64,000 bases of DNA, from positions 308,001 to 372,000 of the forward strand of contig JAQFVV010000323.1 in assembly GCA_028023455.1 (NCBI GenBank). The letters are read 5' to 3'. Shown here piece after piece: positions 52,752 through 64,000 of the stretch. Each line of letters starts with the position of its first letter. Position 1 is the first letter of the stretch. The notes beneath the pieces are model-generated. The model made no database searches. It saw only the letters and a program-made list of their open reading frames with translations, and was not told the DNA's origin. The DNA is from Epiperipatus broadwayi (lineage: Eukaryota; Onychophora; Udeonychophora; Euonychophora; Peripatidae). The position numbers and the translations under genes are program-made.

Positions 52752-55133
52752 CATAGCATAGATATTTTTCTGGTTTCTTTTTTTTTTTAAACTGATAAAA
52801 AAAATGCAAGTAAAAGAAATATACAGCAACTTCAGTTCATAGTTTCAGCTTCCTCCGTATTTCTCTTCCTTTTGTTCAAGACATGTATATAATTTATAAA
52901 AGAAAATTTATTGATCTGACAGTGCGAAACTTTTGGCCAAAACATTTATAAGCATGGCAATAATTTCTAAAATGAAACATGTTTGATAGTTCTTTAAAAA
53001 TATTTTAATTTCTTGCTTTAAAGATATTTTTATAATTCAAAGAGCACTATACTAAAAACATTAAAATAATAAGAATAAGCTAGCACTAGATTGATATGTA
53101 AAACAAATTCATCAGCTGAGAACATTATTATAGGATCCTGGGTTTACATGTACAATAATATAACTTAATTTTAATTCCATTTTCTCTTTTAAACAAACAT
53201 ATTTTTTTTCTAAAACAGTCTTTTTTAATATTATTTTCACGTACAATATTTTAAGATTTGTTTCCAAATAATTTTTCTTTACTCTTCTCAACATAAGAGT
53301 AGGATTATTCTGCAATTAGAAAATTCCATCTGTTTAGGAGCTATGAATAATTGTCATAAATTTATGTATAGATAAATGCAAATATAACAGTTCATTACAC
53401 ATTTGACAGATAAAAGTTTATCCTTAATAATTTTAGTTCATAACATTTGGTTCAACTGTTTTAGAAGTGGATAATCTATTATAATGAATAATACATTTCT
53501 AGTTGAACATTAGGCAAAGTTAATACTATAAATATATTATTTGTTTGACAGATAAAAGTCATCCTTCCTTAATTTAGTGTAGAATATTTTTTCTTTTATA
53601 AAACTATTTTAAAAACAAGCAATTATTATAACAGGAGTATATTGGAGTTAATATCAGGTATAATTATGAAAATCTCAGACTTTAAAATCAGCTTTAAATG
53701 AATTTAAAACAAAAAGATTGATGCATTTTAACTATAATAAAGTTCACTACAAATGTCTTTCAATTTTTCTCATTTAAGTTTTAGCTTATTTAGATAATAA
53801 CTAAGCCTTTTCCGACTATAAAAGTTCAGTGCAATAAAGATATTTAGCCATAGATATACTAACTGTTCATATCCTAATTTTATTTTCCAGTAGATAAGGA
53901 GATGAAATAATAGATATAAAATTTCCTTTAAGATTATTTACTACAGTTTTAACAATTAACTGAAAGTCAATATCAAGAAATGTTACCTTTAGTTTAGCAG
54001 TTTTTCATCGCAATTTTTAAAACAATTAGATATATTTTTAACACCCTTTTTTTTAAACAAGAAAATAATAATTTTTTTAAAAAATTACAACATGCTTTTT
54101 GAGGAAAAGAAAAGTTTCAGGATTTAAGAGTACACACACAACTAAAATACAATAAAAAAATCTTCTATTTATAACCTGATAATTTCTACCCCTTCCTCAA
54201 TTTTTATGTCAATTTCTTTTAATACAACCAATCAATAAAATTAATTTTATATTTAACTGTAACTCTTTTTTTTAAATCAGCTTGAAACTGATTGCTGACA
54301 TAATTTTGGTCTATTTATTTAAAAATCACATGGGTTAATGACCAAATTACAAGTTAATTATTAGTTTTTTTTGTAATATTTTTTTAAAAAAAAGTTATAT
54401 TACATAAATAAAATAAAAATAAATATAAAAATTAAACTAGTTTTATTTATCAAAACTTTTTTAAATATTAATTATAATACTTTTATTCATTCATTTGTTT
54501 TTAATCAATATTGTAGTTAAATTATTATTTATTCATTTACTTCAGACATCTCCATGCATGCACATATACACAGGGATGACCTTAAACGTAACCTCTACTA
54601 ATTAATTACAACTTTTTTTAAAACAACTACAAATAAAATATTAAGAAGTATTAGATTTAAAATAACTTAACAGATTAAGGCTAATTTAGATTAAACATTG
54701 AAATATTATTTGACTGCTTTAATAAAATTTAAAGATTACTTTTATATCAATTTGATACTATTTATTTTATTTATAATATTAACTTATTATAGGTTATACA
54801 CTAGAAATAAACAAAACCATAAGTTATTTTGTAATATATTTAACATTATTTATTAATTTACACTAACTCAAATATTTACTTTAAGAAAACTGCTACCTTA
54901 TATCTCCTATAAAATTAATTACCAACATGCTACTGACTTTATACATATAATCATATAAAATTTATTATAATATTATAAGATTATACATTATTATCATATA
55001 TTATTCATTAACTAATTAATTTGTTCTATTTTTATCATTATATTTTTTAAAAATCAGACAATTGCAAATAATTAGTTAAGCTAAGATAAACTCTGGCACC
55101 TGTTGGAGCCAAGTGAAGTTTCACTTATGTACA
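52751..55133 (+). repeat. Long non-coding repeat, family A copy 2, 3' part
   Basis: Resumes with the GCATAGATATTTTT block that matches 42460 and ends TTATGTACA, then a TA array. It matches 42460-44695 throughout with many small indels. Confidence 0.82.
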
Positions 55134-55155
55134 ATATATATATATATATATATAT
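55134..55155. repeat. TA array
   Basis: Alternating AT joining family A to the next LTR. Confidence 0.95.
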
Positions 55156-56541
55156 TGTACCATTTATTTATATATGGTACACATATATTGGTATTTGGTA
55201 AAAGCTAAAAAAAAGAGTAAACTTAATTTTTTTTATTGGTATAATTTATTTTTTTTAAAAAAATGTACAGTGAAAGTTAAAATTGTCTTTTATATTTTTT
55301 TACGTAATTAAAAATAAAAGTACAAATTTGAGAGAACAAAAGACATGCGGATTACTAATCCTGATAAAGTAAAAGAATTCAAAAAGTAAAAAGATAAGCT
55401 AAAAGAAAAATACTTTAGCTAATTAAAGATGGCAGAATTATGCTGAAAAAAATAAAGACTTTGTAATTGAAAAATGATAAAGAATGTACAAGATTATGAA
55501 CCTAAACACCATGATAATAACATGCACAGAAGTCTGAAAACTGGGCCTCTAGTATAAAAGGCAGAGACCAGTTTGACGAACATCTTGTTTTGTCTGTTTT
55601 TTCCTTTGGCTGGTTTTGGATTATTAAATCCAAGACCACTTCACGATGAAATAATCTTTCATGTGGGAGTAGACCAGGGCTTTAGCTGACATCATTAAGA
55701 AGATGGACACCCGAAAACCTGTGACTAGCCTTCAGAATAGACTACAAGATAAACTAATAACCAATGGCCGAGCTCATCCTAACCCAAAAAACTATGCATA
55801 GTAAGCTACAACTTTTTTACTAAACTTACCGGTAAGCTATGACTCATTATTATTCTCGATTGTGAGTAAATTGTCGACAAACCCTCTTAAAAATATACGT
55901 ATAGTAGGATCCCGATATAGACTTTCATTTATTTGATCAAGAGACTTTTGTGTACCCAAGAACTTTAATTAATTGTTTTAATTACTTTATTTTATTAATT
56001 GCTTCATGTTTGAATTAGTGTGTGTTCTCTCCAATTTATTTAATTCGCAATTTAACTTAAAACAGATTTTTAATCTGTTAGAATAAAAATATTTCTAATA
56101 TCAATTTTCATTTGTACATTATTAATAATATTTATTAGTGTTTATTATTAAATTTATTATTAGTTTAGTAAGATTTAAAAAAGTAATTTACATTTGCCAA
56201 TATTATGAATAAATTCCAGGAATAATAATATTTAAAAGTCAATTCTAGTTCACGGTATGATGTAATACCAATTCATTTAAAAAACCAATTTTCTTTTTAA
56301 TTTGTGATATGTTATTTGACAGATTTCAGCGGATTTTTACAGGAATCCTGGCACCCTGATCAAATAAATCAAAAGCTGATTTTGTCAATGGCACAAATCA
56401 TAACAATTCTAGGGCAAGTTTATCAGGAAATATAGTTATGTTTTTAGAAATAGAAATACAACTTTCTTCTTTTTGACATAACTTGATCAACTCACGCATT
56501 TATATTGCATATAGAGATCTAGCAAAACAGAAAATGTTACA
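55156..56541 (+). repeat. 5' LTR of the non-autonomous element
   Basis: TGTACCATTTATTTA start, with a near-palindromic first 25 bp, and AATGTTACA end. AATAAAA lies near 56082. It matches 57273-58656 base for base apart from scattered substitutions and small indels. Confidence 0.92.
55553..55560 (+). promoter_or_regulatory. TATA box of the 5' LTR
   Basis: TATAAAAG followed by GCAGAGACCAG. The same 8 bases stand at the same place in the other LTR. A start site about 25-30 bp downstream is expected. Confidence 0.72.
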
Positions 56542-56542
56542 A

Positions 56543-56560
56543 TGGCACCCAACTTGGGGC
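56543..56560 (+). other. Primer-binding site, tRNA-Lys type
   Basis: TGGCACCCAACTTGGGGC, one base after the LTR end, agrees at 16 of 18 positions with the tRNA-Lys-type site TGGCGCCCAACGTGGGGC. Confidence 0.85.
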
Positions 56561-57272
56561 TTCGATTCAACAACCACAACCTGTGATAAGTTGTAATAAT
56601 AAAGAACGTTACAATGATGACCCAAAAAACTCATAGCCAGAAAAAAATAATTTTTTTAAAAAAAAAATATTATAGAAATTAACTAACTAATTAAACCTTG
56701 ATTATTAAAATATTAAAAAAAAATATTTTTTTAACATGACTTACAGAAAGAAAAAATATATGTATATTTTTTTGATATGTCTAAAAAAACATAATTGTGG
56801 CTGATGTAGCTGTAAGTCACAAGTATTTGACCAGGTAAGTGGTTACTGAAGAGGGGAAAAAGCATAGCCCCGGGTCCATGTATGCAGTATATAACATAAA
56901 ACTGCCTTTATATGCCCATCAGTCTATTTCTAGCAGGGATCCCAATAAAGGGGAAGGTGGATCAAGTTGGTCCAAGTTGCCACGAGCCTGTAAGACTCAA
57001 AATGATGAGCAACACTTGTTTGTGCTTATAACTTGGGCTTCTTATCATTAATACTACACTTAAATGGAAAGGACACATGAATGGGGAAATATTTGTCATT
57101 CCCACCATGTTAGACCTAAAAGTGGGTGTTAAAGCCAAACATTGCTTGTGAATGAATCTATGAAATATATCAGCATGCTAATACAAAAAAAAACACGAAT
57201 ATGAATTTGAAAACTTAAGAATAAAATTAGTGCAAACCCTTATTTTATTCTCATCTCCTGGCACCAGTGGTA
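56561..57272 (+). other. Internal region of the non-autonomous element
   Basis: About 0.7 kb. One frame of 70 codons at 56839-57051 starts after a short leader but has no known domain. A clear polypurine tract before the 3' LTR is missing. Confidence 0.6.
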
Positions 57273-58656
57273 TGTACCATTTATTTATGTATGGTACAAA
57301 TATATTGGTATTTGGTAAAAGCTAAAAAAAAGAGTAAACATAATTTTTTTTATTAGTATAATTTATTTTTTAAAAAAAACCTACAGTGAAAGTTAAAATT
57401 GTATTTTATATTTTTTTACATAATTAAAAATAAAAGTAGAAATTGGAGAGAACAAAAGACATGCAGATTACTAATCCTGATAAAGTAAAAGAATTCAAAA
57501 AGTAAAAAGATAAGCTAAAAGAAAAATATTTTAGCTAATTAAAGATGGCAGAATTATGCTGAAAAACAAGACTTTGTAATTGAAAAATGATAAAAAATGT
57601 ACAAGATTATGAACCTAAACGCCATGATAATAGCATGCGCAGAAGTCTGAAAACTGGGCCTCTAGTATAAAAGGCAGAGACCAGTTTTACAAATGTCTTG
57701 TTTTCTCTGTTTTTTCCTTTGGCTGGTTTTGGATTATTAAATCCAAGACCACTTCATGATGAATTAATCCTTCATGTGGGAGTAGACTGAGGCTTTAGCT
57801 GACATCGTTAAGAAGATGGACACTAGAAAAGCTTCTGTGACTAGCCTTCAGAATAGACTACAAGATCAACTAATAACCAATGGGCAAGCTCATTCTAACC
57901 CAAAAAACTATGCATAGTAAGCTACAACTTTTTCACTAAACTTACCGGTAAGCTATGACTCATTATTATTCCTGATTGTGACTAAATTGTTGACAAACCA
58001 TCTTAAAAATATACGTATAGTAGGATCCCAATATAGACTTTCATTTATTTGATCAAGAGACTTTTGTGTACCCAAGAACTTTAATTAATTGTTTTAATTA
58101 CTTTATTTTATTAATTGCTTCATGTTTGAATTAGTGTGTGTTCTCTCCAGTTTATTTAATTCGCAATTAACTTAAACAGATTTGTAATCTGTTAGAATAA
58201 AAATAATTCTAATATCAATTTTCATTTGTACATTATTAAAATATTTATTAGTGTTTATTATTAAATTTATTATTAGTTAAGTAAGATTTAAAAAAGTAAT
58301 TTAGCTTTGCCAATATATTATGAATAAGTTCCAGGAATAATAATATTTAAAAGACAATTCTAGTTCATGGTATGATGTAATACCGATTCCTTTAAAAAAC
58401 CTTTTTTCTTTTTAATTTGCAATATGTTATTTGACAGATTTCAGCGGATTCTTATGGGAATCCTGGCACCCTGATCAAATAAATTAAAAGCTGATTTTGT
58501 CAATGGTGCAAATTGTAACAATTCTAGGCTGAGTTGATCAGGAAATATAGTTATGTTTTTAGAAATAGAAATACAACTTTCTTCTTTTTGACAAAACTTG
58601 ATCAACTCATGCATTTATATTGCGTATAGAGGCCTAGCAAGATGGAAAATGTTACA
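57273..58656 (+). repeat. 3' LTR of the non-autonomous element
   Basis: Direct repeat of 55156-56541, with the same ends and followed by an AT array. Confidence 0.92.
57666..57673 (+). promoter_or_regulatory. TATA box of the 3' LTR
   Basis: TATAAAAG, preserved at the position equivalent to that in the 5' LTR. Confidence 0.65.
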
Positions 58657-58730
58657 ATATATATATATAGTGCCATTTTCTTTAGGTCTAAATAAATTTA
58701 TTGTATCAATTTTCTAAAAAAAAAATTAAA

Positions 58731-59230
58731 NNNNNNNNNNNNNNNNNNNNNNNNNNNNNNNNNNNNNNNNNNNNNNNNNNNNNNNNNNNNNNNNNNNNNN
58801 NNNNNNNNNNNNNNNNNNNNNNNNNNNNNNNNNNNNNNNNNNNNNNNNNNNNNNNNNNNNNNNNNNNNNNNNNNNNNNNNNNNNNNNNNNNNNNNNNNNN
58901 NNNNNNNNNNNNNNNNNNNNNNNNNNNNNNNNNNNNNNNNNNNNNNNNNNNNNNNNNNNNNNNNNNNNNNNNNNNNNNNNNNNNNNNNNNNNNNNNNNNN
59001 NNNNNNNNNNNNNNNNNNNNNNNNNNNNNNNNNNNNNNNNNNNNNNNNNNNNNNNNNNNNNNNNNNNNNNNNNNNNNNNNNNNNNNNNNNNNNNNNNNNN
59101 NNNNNNNNNNNNNNNNNNNNNNNNNNNNNNNNNNNNNNNNNNNNNNNNNNNNNNNNNNNNNNNNNNNNNNNNNNNNNNNNNNNNNNNNNNNNNNNNNNNN
59201 NNNNNNNNNNNNNNNNNNNNNNNNNNNNNN
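58731..59230. other. Assembly gap (500 N)
   Basis: Exactly 500 N bases, so probably a placeholder of unknown real length. Reading frames across it are meaningless. Confidence 0.99.
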
Positions 59231-62200
59231 ATGTATTCTATTGGTAGGATTACTATGTTATGGTGACAGTCTTTTTAAAAGCTTAATTAAAGTAAAATGA
59301 GACTATTTAATGGGTAAAATTATGCTAAATATATTAAAAACAGTTAAATAAAGCTAAATGTTATAATTGTATATGGTTGGAAAAGCTGGCCATAATAAAA
59401 TAGTGTATTAATAAGTCTCTTAAATAAGTGTTAAAAGATGAATTTTAAAAGCAATAATCTACAATTAAATAAATAGTATATTTTATAATAAAAATTATAA
59501 TTAATAATTATATTTAAAATTCTTTATTTAAAAAAGTAGTATTGGTGTTGGAGAAATGTATATTTAATTTTATAGTATCGAAATTATTATTTTAAATTAT
59601 ATTATTATATTATTATTAATATAATATTTTTTGTAAACAAACATTTATTTTATTTCCAGACAGAAATTGATACAGGTTATGTCTGAGTTTTAAGTCATGT
59701 GACATGTAAATATTTATATATGTGTGCCTACAAGTTTTCTTGTTAATAAAGTTTCAAAATTGCTTGAAAATTGTACTATAGAATTGAAAATGTTTATTTG
59801 TCTATCACAAGATACAATATAAAAATTAGCTATTATAAAATATTTAATTAGGTTTTTAAAAAATGAATGTAGTTAATAAAATTGGATTTTTTGTTTAGAA
59901 AAATGGATACATTAAAAACTAAAGGTGGCATAAAATAATAAAATATTATTTCTAAATGCTATTTTAATAATATTTAGTTGGTTTTAATAAAGTAAAAATT
60001 AATTTAGAATTAATATTATTAAATAATATTTTTAAAAATGAGTCATAATTTTTATTTTTTAATTTAAATTGTGCACTTTTGGCTGAATATGTAAATTAGA
60101 CCATCAGATGAAAGTCTAATCAACCAATCCAATGATTGATTTATTTTGGTACAAAAACCGATGCTCGCTTATTTTCAGTGTGCTTTCTGTCAGTCAATGG
60201 GGTGTTAATAAGTCAATTCAGTACTTAATCAGTCAATTCACTGCTATACTGACTCTCTAAAAATTTATTTTAAAATAGTAAAGTGTACTAATTGAATTAT
60301 TTTAAAAAAAGAGTATTTAAATAAATTATAAATTTATTCAGTTAAAGTATGCACTGTTAGGCAACTAAATTTTCTTCCCAAACATTTTGTCAAAATTTAA
60401 TCTTAACATCACATAACAATGGAAGTACCATAAATAAGTATCTACTTATATAAAGAAATGTTAAGAGTACAATTTTTAATTAAAAATATAATTTTAATAT
60501 TGTTAATGAAGGCAAATAGTTTATCAGTCAAGTTAACATGTTAGACATTATATGAAGAATTGAATAGAAAAGTTCATGAGAAATTAAAAAATCAAAAAAT
60601 GCATTTTATTAAAAGAAGATAGTTTTATCTAAGACCTGAATGTAATATGGTAAAAACCTTTAAAATCTTTCAATAATTTGAAAGTAGATATCATTTCTAA
60701 TAAGATTTGCAGATGTTTTTTTTTTTGAAAAAAAAAAAAACATTTTTTAAAAACATTTTTTTTTTAAAAATGAAGACAGTTATGGAAAATACTTTACATG
60801 ATAAGTCTTTACTATTTAAAAAAGACAACATGTGTTTAGAAAATTTTGAAAAAAACTGATAATTGGAAACTATTAGGTGAAAAGAAAATATCCTGACAGT
60901 AAAACTCTATATGCTAGCTTTATGTGAAATAGTTAAATATTAATTTATTGAAATATCTAAAAAAATGTGCAAGAATTATGTATACAGATACCTGAATACA
61001 TATCACCATGTCAAAGACACTACAAGCTGGCATAGGACCCTGATGGGATAAGAAAACTCTGGAGAATTATTTTTAAATATTATAAGTTGAAATCATCTTC
61101 AATAATCACTGTTCTGGAGAATAAAAAACAATAAACTATCAATTTTATAAACTTTCAAGAACAGAGTAGTGATTATTTTTACAAATGGATCCAGATTCCC
61201 AAAGTCGACTTTTTTTTCTTTTTTTTTTTTAAAATTTCGTTCATCATTTTATTCGGAATCAACTGAGCACGTGTTGTGTTCATGGAGAAAAATTGTCATC
61301 TTCAAGGGTTTAGACAATATAATAGCAACATGTATTGGGGAGTTTCAATGCCTGCAAGGATGTGATAATAAATCCTGAAGAAATAAAGAACATTAAAAAA
61401 AAATGAATATTTATCATGGACTGAAGTTTACATCACTATATTTTTTATTATTTATAAACTAATATTAATATTTTTTTTTCTTAGTATAATTAGAGATAGG
61501 AAAAGTACACATAAAATATTAATTATTTACTAATATAATATTATAATTTCCATAAAGGATACTTAGTAAATTTTAAAGTTTTGATATTTTAAGTATGGTA
61601 GTGTTGAATGAGTGTTATATTATGCAATATTTATTAATTGTGGACTAAGAAGTCTAAAAAGTGATCAACTAGAAAGAATATCGTTTGGGTAATAATTGTA
61701 AAATATTATTTTTTTATGATGTATTTATTTTTCTTTCTTTTAGATTGCCAAATATTTTTATAATGTTATTGTATGAACATATGAGTATGTGTGAATACAC
61801 TAAACACATATAAAATGTATAGGAGTTAGATTTTATTAAAAATATACATACTTTTATTTTATATTTTTTACATAGTACAATGTAATGGAATATAATTATA
61901 TGATTCTTTCATAAAAGGAACTTTTTTATTTTTAAAATGTTTTGAAGTATTGATTTTATTATATCGATATCTGTCATTTGTATTTGTGTTCAAGAAGTTT
62001 TTAAAAGTGAAGTAACCTTTTCTTATTGAATAATCTAGATCACTGACTTTATATGCGAATTTTATTTATTGCTTAGAAATATGTTTTAAGAATTCTTTGG
62101 TGATATAGATTGATAAATCTATAAAGAAATTTTGTAAGGTAGTGACTTGGGAGTATTTTAAAATGAATCCAAAGTGATGCTTTGTTGAAGGTTCTTTAGG

Positions 62201-64000
62201 GAATAGAAATAGTTTTATTGTCTTAATAATTATGCAGGTACAGATAATGAAGTCCTGTAACTTGTATATTTCATGTGTGGTGTTTTTTCCTTAATATTGA
62301 ATATTAACGCTCCGAAAAGCTGAATAAATAGCTAGGACATTGTTATTTTAGTGGAGGTTATTAAACAGAAAGTCAGGCCTCTTTTCATTATACACTGTTA
62401 CCATGCGACCATCTTATGTGTGTGCTATTGAGTTGATACTCTAGTTTATTCTTTAAATGTACACAATCTGATCGCTATCATGATTTCTAAGTATTACATC
62501 GTACGGAACTGTATCTTTGAGGGAGAATGATAAATAATTTTGGAATAGAAGTATCGTTATTTGGAAAAGGATAGGATAGATTTTCTTACTTTGAATGTTG
62601 TTAAGAATAAATACAAATGGAATTGAGAATAAAACTTAAAATAAGGATAAAGAATCATAAAATATTTATATATTTTAGTAAACTATTTTTAAGAAAGTAT
62701 GTAAATGATAATAAAATTGTGCACAAAATTTTGAATACTTTTAAAAGTATTTCTAACATATATGTAATGCATATTTTTAATGGATGGTGTATCTAAAGAA
62801 ACAACAGAGAATAGAATAAGTAAATTATATTTCATGAGTATTATTTTATAGTTAACGAAATACATCAACACATACATATAGTTTTATACTAGATTAATAC
62901 CAAGTAAGATGTAGAATGTATGATAAGTCTATTATTAATTGAGTCCACTTATTTTATTAACGAACCGGAATAAATATACTTTGTCTAATAGCATCAACAC
63001 TATCATGATAATTTATTTTAAATAATTAAATAATAATTTACTAAGGCTGTAACCTTAGAAATAAGCGTCTGAAAAATACGAAGATAGGGACCTCTATAGG
63101 TCTTAAACACAAGCTCACGCTATGAAGAAAAGAGAGAATAATTAAGAATAAGTTAAGGGTCATATCTTAGAATAAGTAATCCTATTGTAATTTATGTTTT
63201 ATGTTTTCATAATTGATCTATATTTTGATGAAAACATATTATAGTATTATCTAATACATGTGAAACTCTACGTATATCCATGATGATTATTCTTGATAGT
63301 ATTGTTATAAATATTTTGAAGTATATAACAAGTTCTAAGTCGGAATGAAGGTTTATATGCTTAGATTTTTTTTTACTTTGTTATTTTATTTTGAGATGAT
63401 GAAAATTGTAAGGAGACAAGATTCGTTGACTGTAAACACTGTAAATAATTTATTGTTTGTTAAACTATTGTAATAAAATTTGATAAACTTGTTTTTTATA
63501 AATTTATGTGTTGAATCAATTTCTTCCACATCGCTAACATGTGACTACAGATATCTTGAACTAAAACATAATATTTGCACAGTACGAACAAGATTATTAT
63601 TTAAAGAATTATAATATTTTCTTAATATGATTTATTTGAGAAATTTCATTTACATTATCATAATTATCACTATGGTCATGAATGAATTATATAATATATT
63701 ACACAGAATTATAATATTATCCGTTGCCACATATTCTCAGATTATAAGATTATACTACATATTTTATTTAAGATGACACATGAAAGATAAAAGATTATGC
63801 TATATGATTCATTTATCGTTATTATTATTGATAAGAACTATAACAGGGAAAATAGATAAGATCGAATTATACATTGAAGATTATTATTATTACTAGTTAG
63901 GTGTAGTTGAGGATGATATCAAATCCCTTATCATGCTTGACTACAGTAATTTTAAATTGACTCGAATTAGTTTAAAGAACCTGAGATTATTTAGTTGTAT
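59231..64000. other. Anonymous AT-rich DNA
   Basis: No domain-bearing frame and no recognisable element ends. AGTCAATTCA-type words recur near 60210 and 60231. From about 61900 base composition shifts to more G on the plus strand, resembling the possible LTR at 34.8-36 kb, but no paired copy is visible. Confidence 0.55.

Larger units (their letters stand above)
55156..58656 (+). mobile_element. Non-autonomous LTR retrotransposon without gag-pol (3.5 kb)
   Basis: Two direct LTRs of 1386 and 1384 bp (TGTACC...GTTACA) enclose only 731 bp. A primer-binding site follows the 5' LTR, and both LTRs keep a TATA box. There is no reverse transcriptase or integrase, so any mobility would need proteins in trans. 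The LTRs differ at scattered positions, so it is older than the gypsy element upstream. Flanking AT arrays hide the target duplication; ATAT is possible. Confidence 0.9.

Noticed and set aside
58701-59300. 199-codon frame
   Set aside because: It exists only because 500 N bases contain no stop.
61169-61378. 69-codon frame
   Set aside because: Begins with low-complexity F-rich sequence from a T-run and has no domain, splice evidence or second copy.

Overview
This is an AT-rich, repeat-dominated stretch of an animal (metazoan) genome. It has no operons, no ribosome binding sites and no dense coding. The only sequence that looks like a host gene is one exon at 38291-38581 (+), encoding one immunoglobulin I-set domain with a good splice acceptor and donor. 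Everything around it reads as intron or intergenic DNA filled with mobile elements of several ages. The mix (Ty3-type LTR elements, a Penelope-like GIY-YIG element, RTE-type and R2/R4-type LINEs, a Merlin/ISXO2 transposase relic, TTAGGG-like motifs, long TA and ATCT arrays) fits an invertebrate. A mollusc or other lophotrochozoan is my guess, but the sequence does not prove it.

Layout. 1-2.55 kb: decayed R2/R4-like LINE. 2.64-4.88 kb: old partial copy of a long non-coding repeat (family A). 4.88-4.97 kb: TA array. 4.97-8.07 kb: a family D repeat, interrupted at about 5.96-7.19 kb by a terminal-inverted-repeat element carrying telomere-like motifs. 8.07-18.34 kb: complete, young Ty3/gypsy-type retrotransposon with 2.55-kb LTRs and one intact 1313-codon gag-pol frame. 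18.43-19.94 kb: near-palindrome of two inverted Penelope-like 3' ends. 19.94-21.21 kb: huge (ATCT)n array. 21.2-30 kb: mostly anonymous AT-rich DNA with small direct repeats and hairpins. 30.06-31.42 kb: two RTE LINE tails in inverted orientation. 31.88-34.77 kb: longer decayed RTE LINE. 34.8-36.04 kb: possible LTR. 36.4-37.04 kb: Merlin transposase relic, then degenerate tandem repeats. 38.29-38.58 kb: Ig exon. 39.16-44.70 kb: family A repeat, copy 1. 44.7-47.4 kb: two more TA-bounded modules. 47.50-55.13 kb: family A repeat, copy 2, split by a family D insertion (50.80-52.72 kb). 55.16-58.66 kb: non-autonomous LTR element with a tRNA-Lys-type primer site and TATA promoters but no gag-pol. 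58.73-59.23 kb: 500-N assembly gap. 59.23-64 kb: nothing I can identify.

The unifying observation is that many separate repeat modules abut (TA)n arrays, and several end in a shared TNACA|ATATAT junction, often with TG...CA termini. This looks like LTR-class elements with a strong preference for TA-dinucleotide targets. The gypsy element here, whose integrase is intact, is the obvious candidate driver. I found no CRISPR, no tRNA or rRNA gene and no bacterial-type system.
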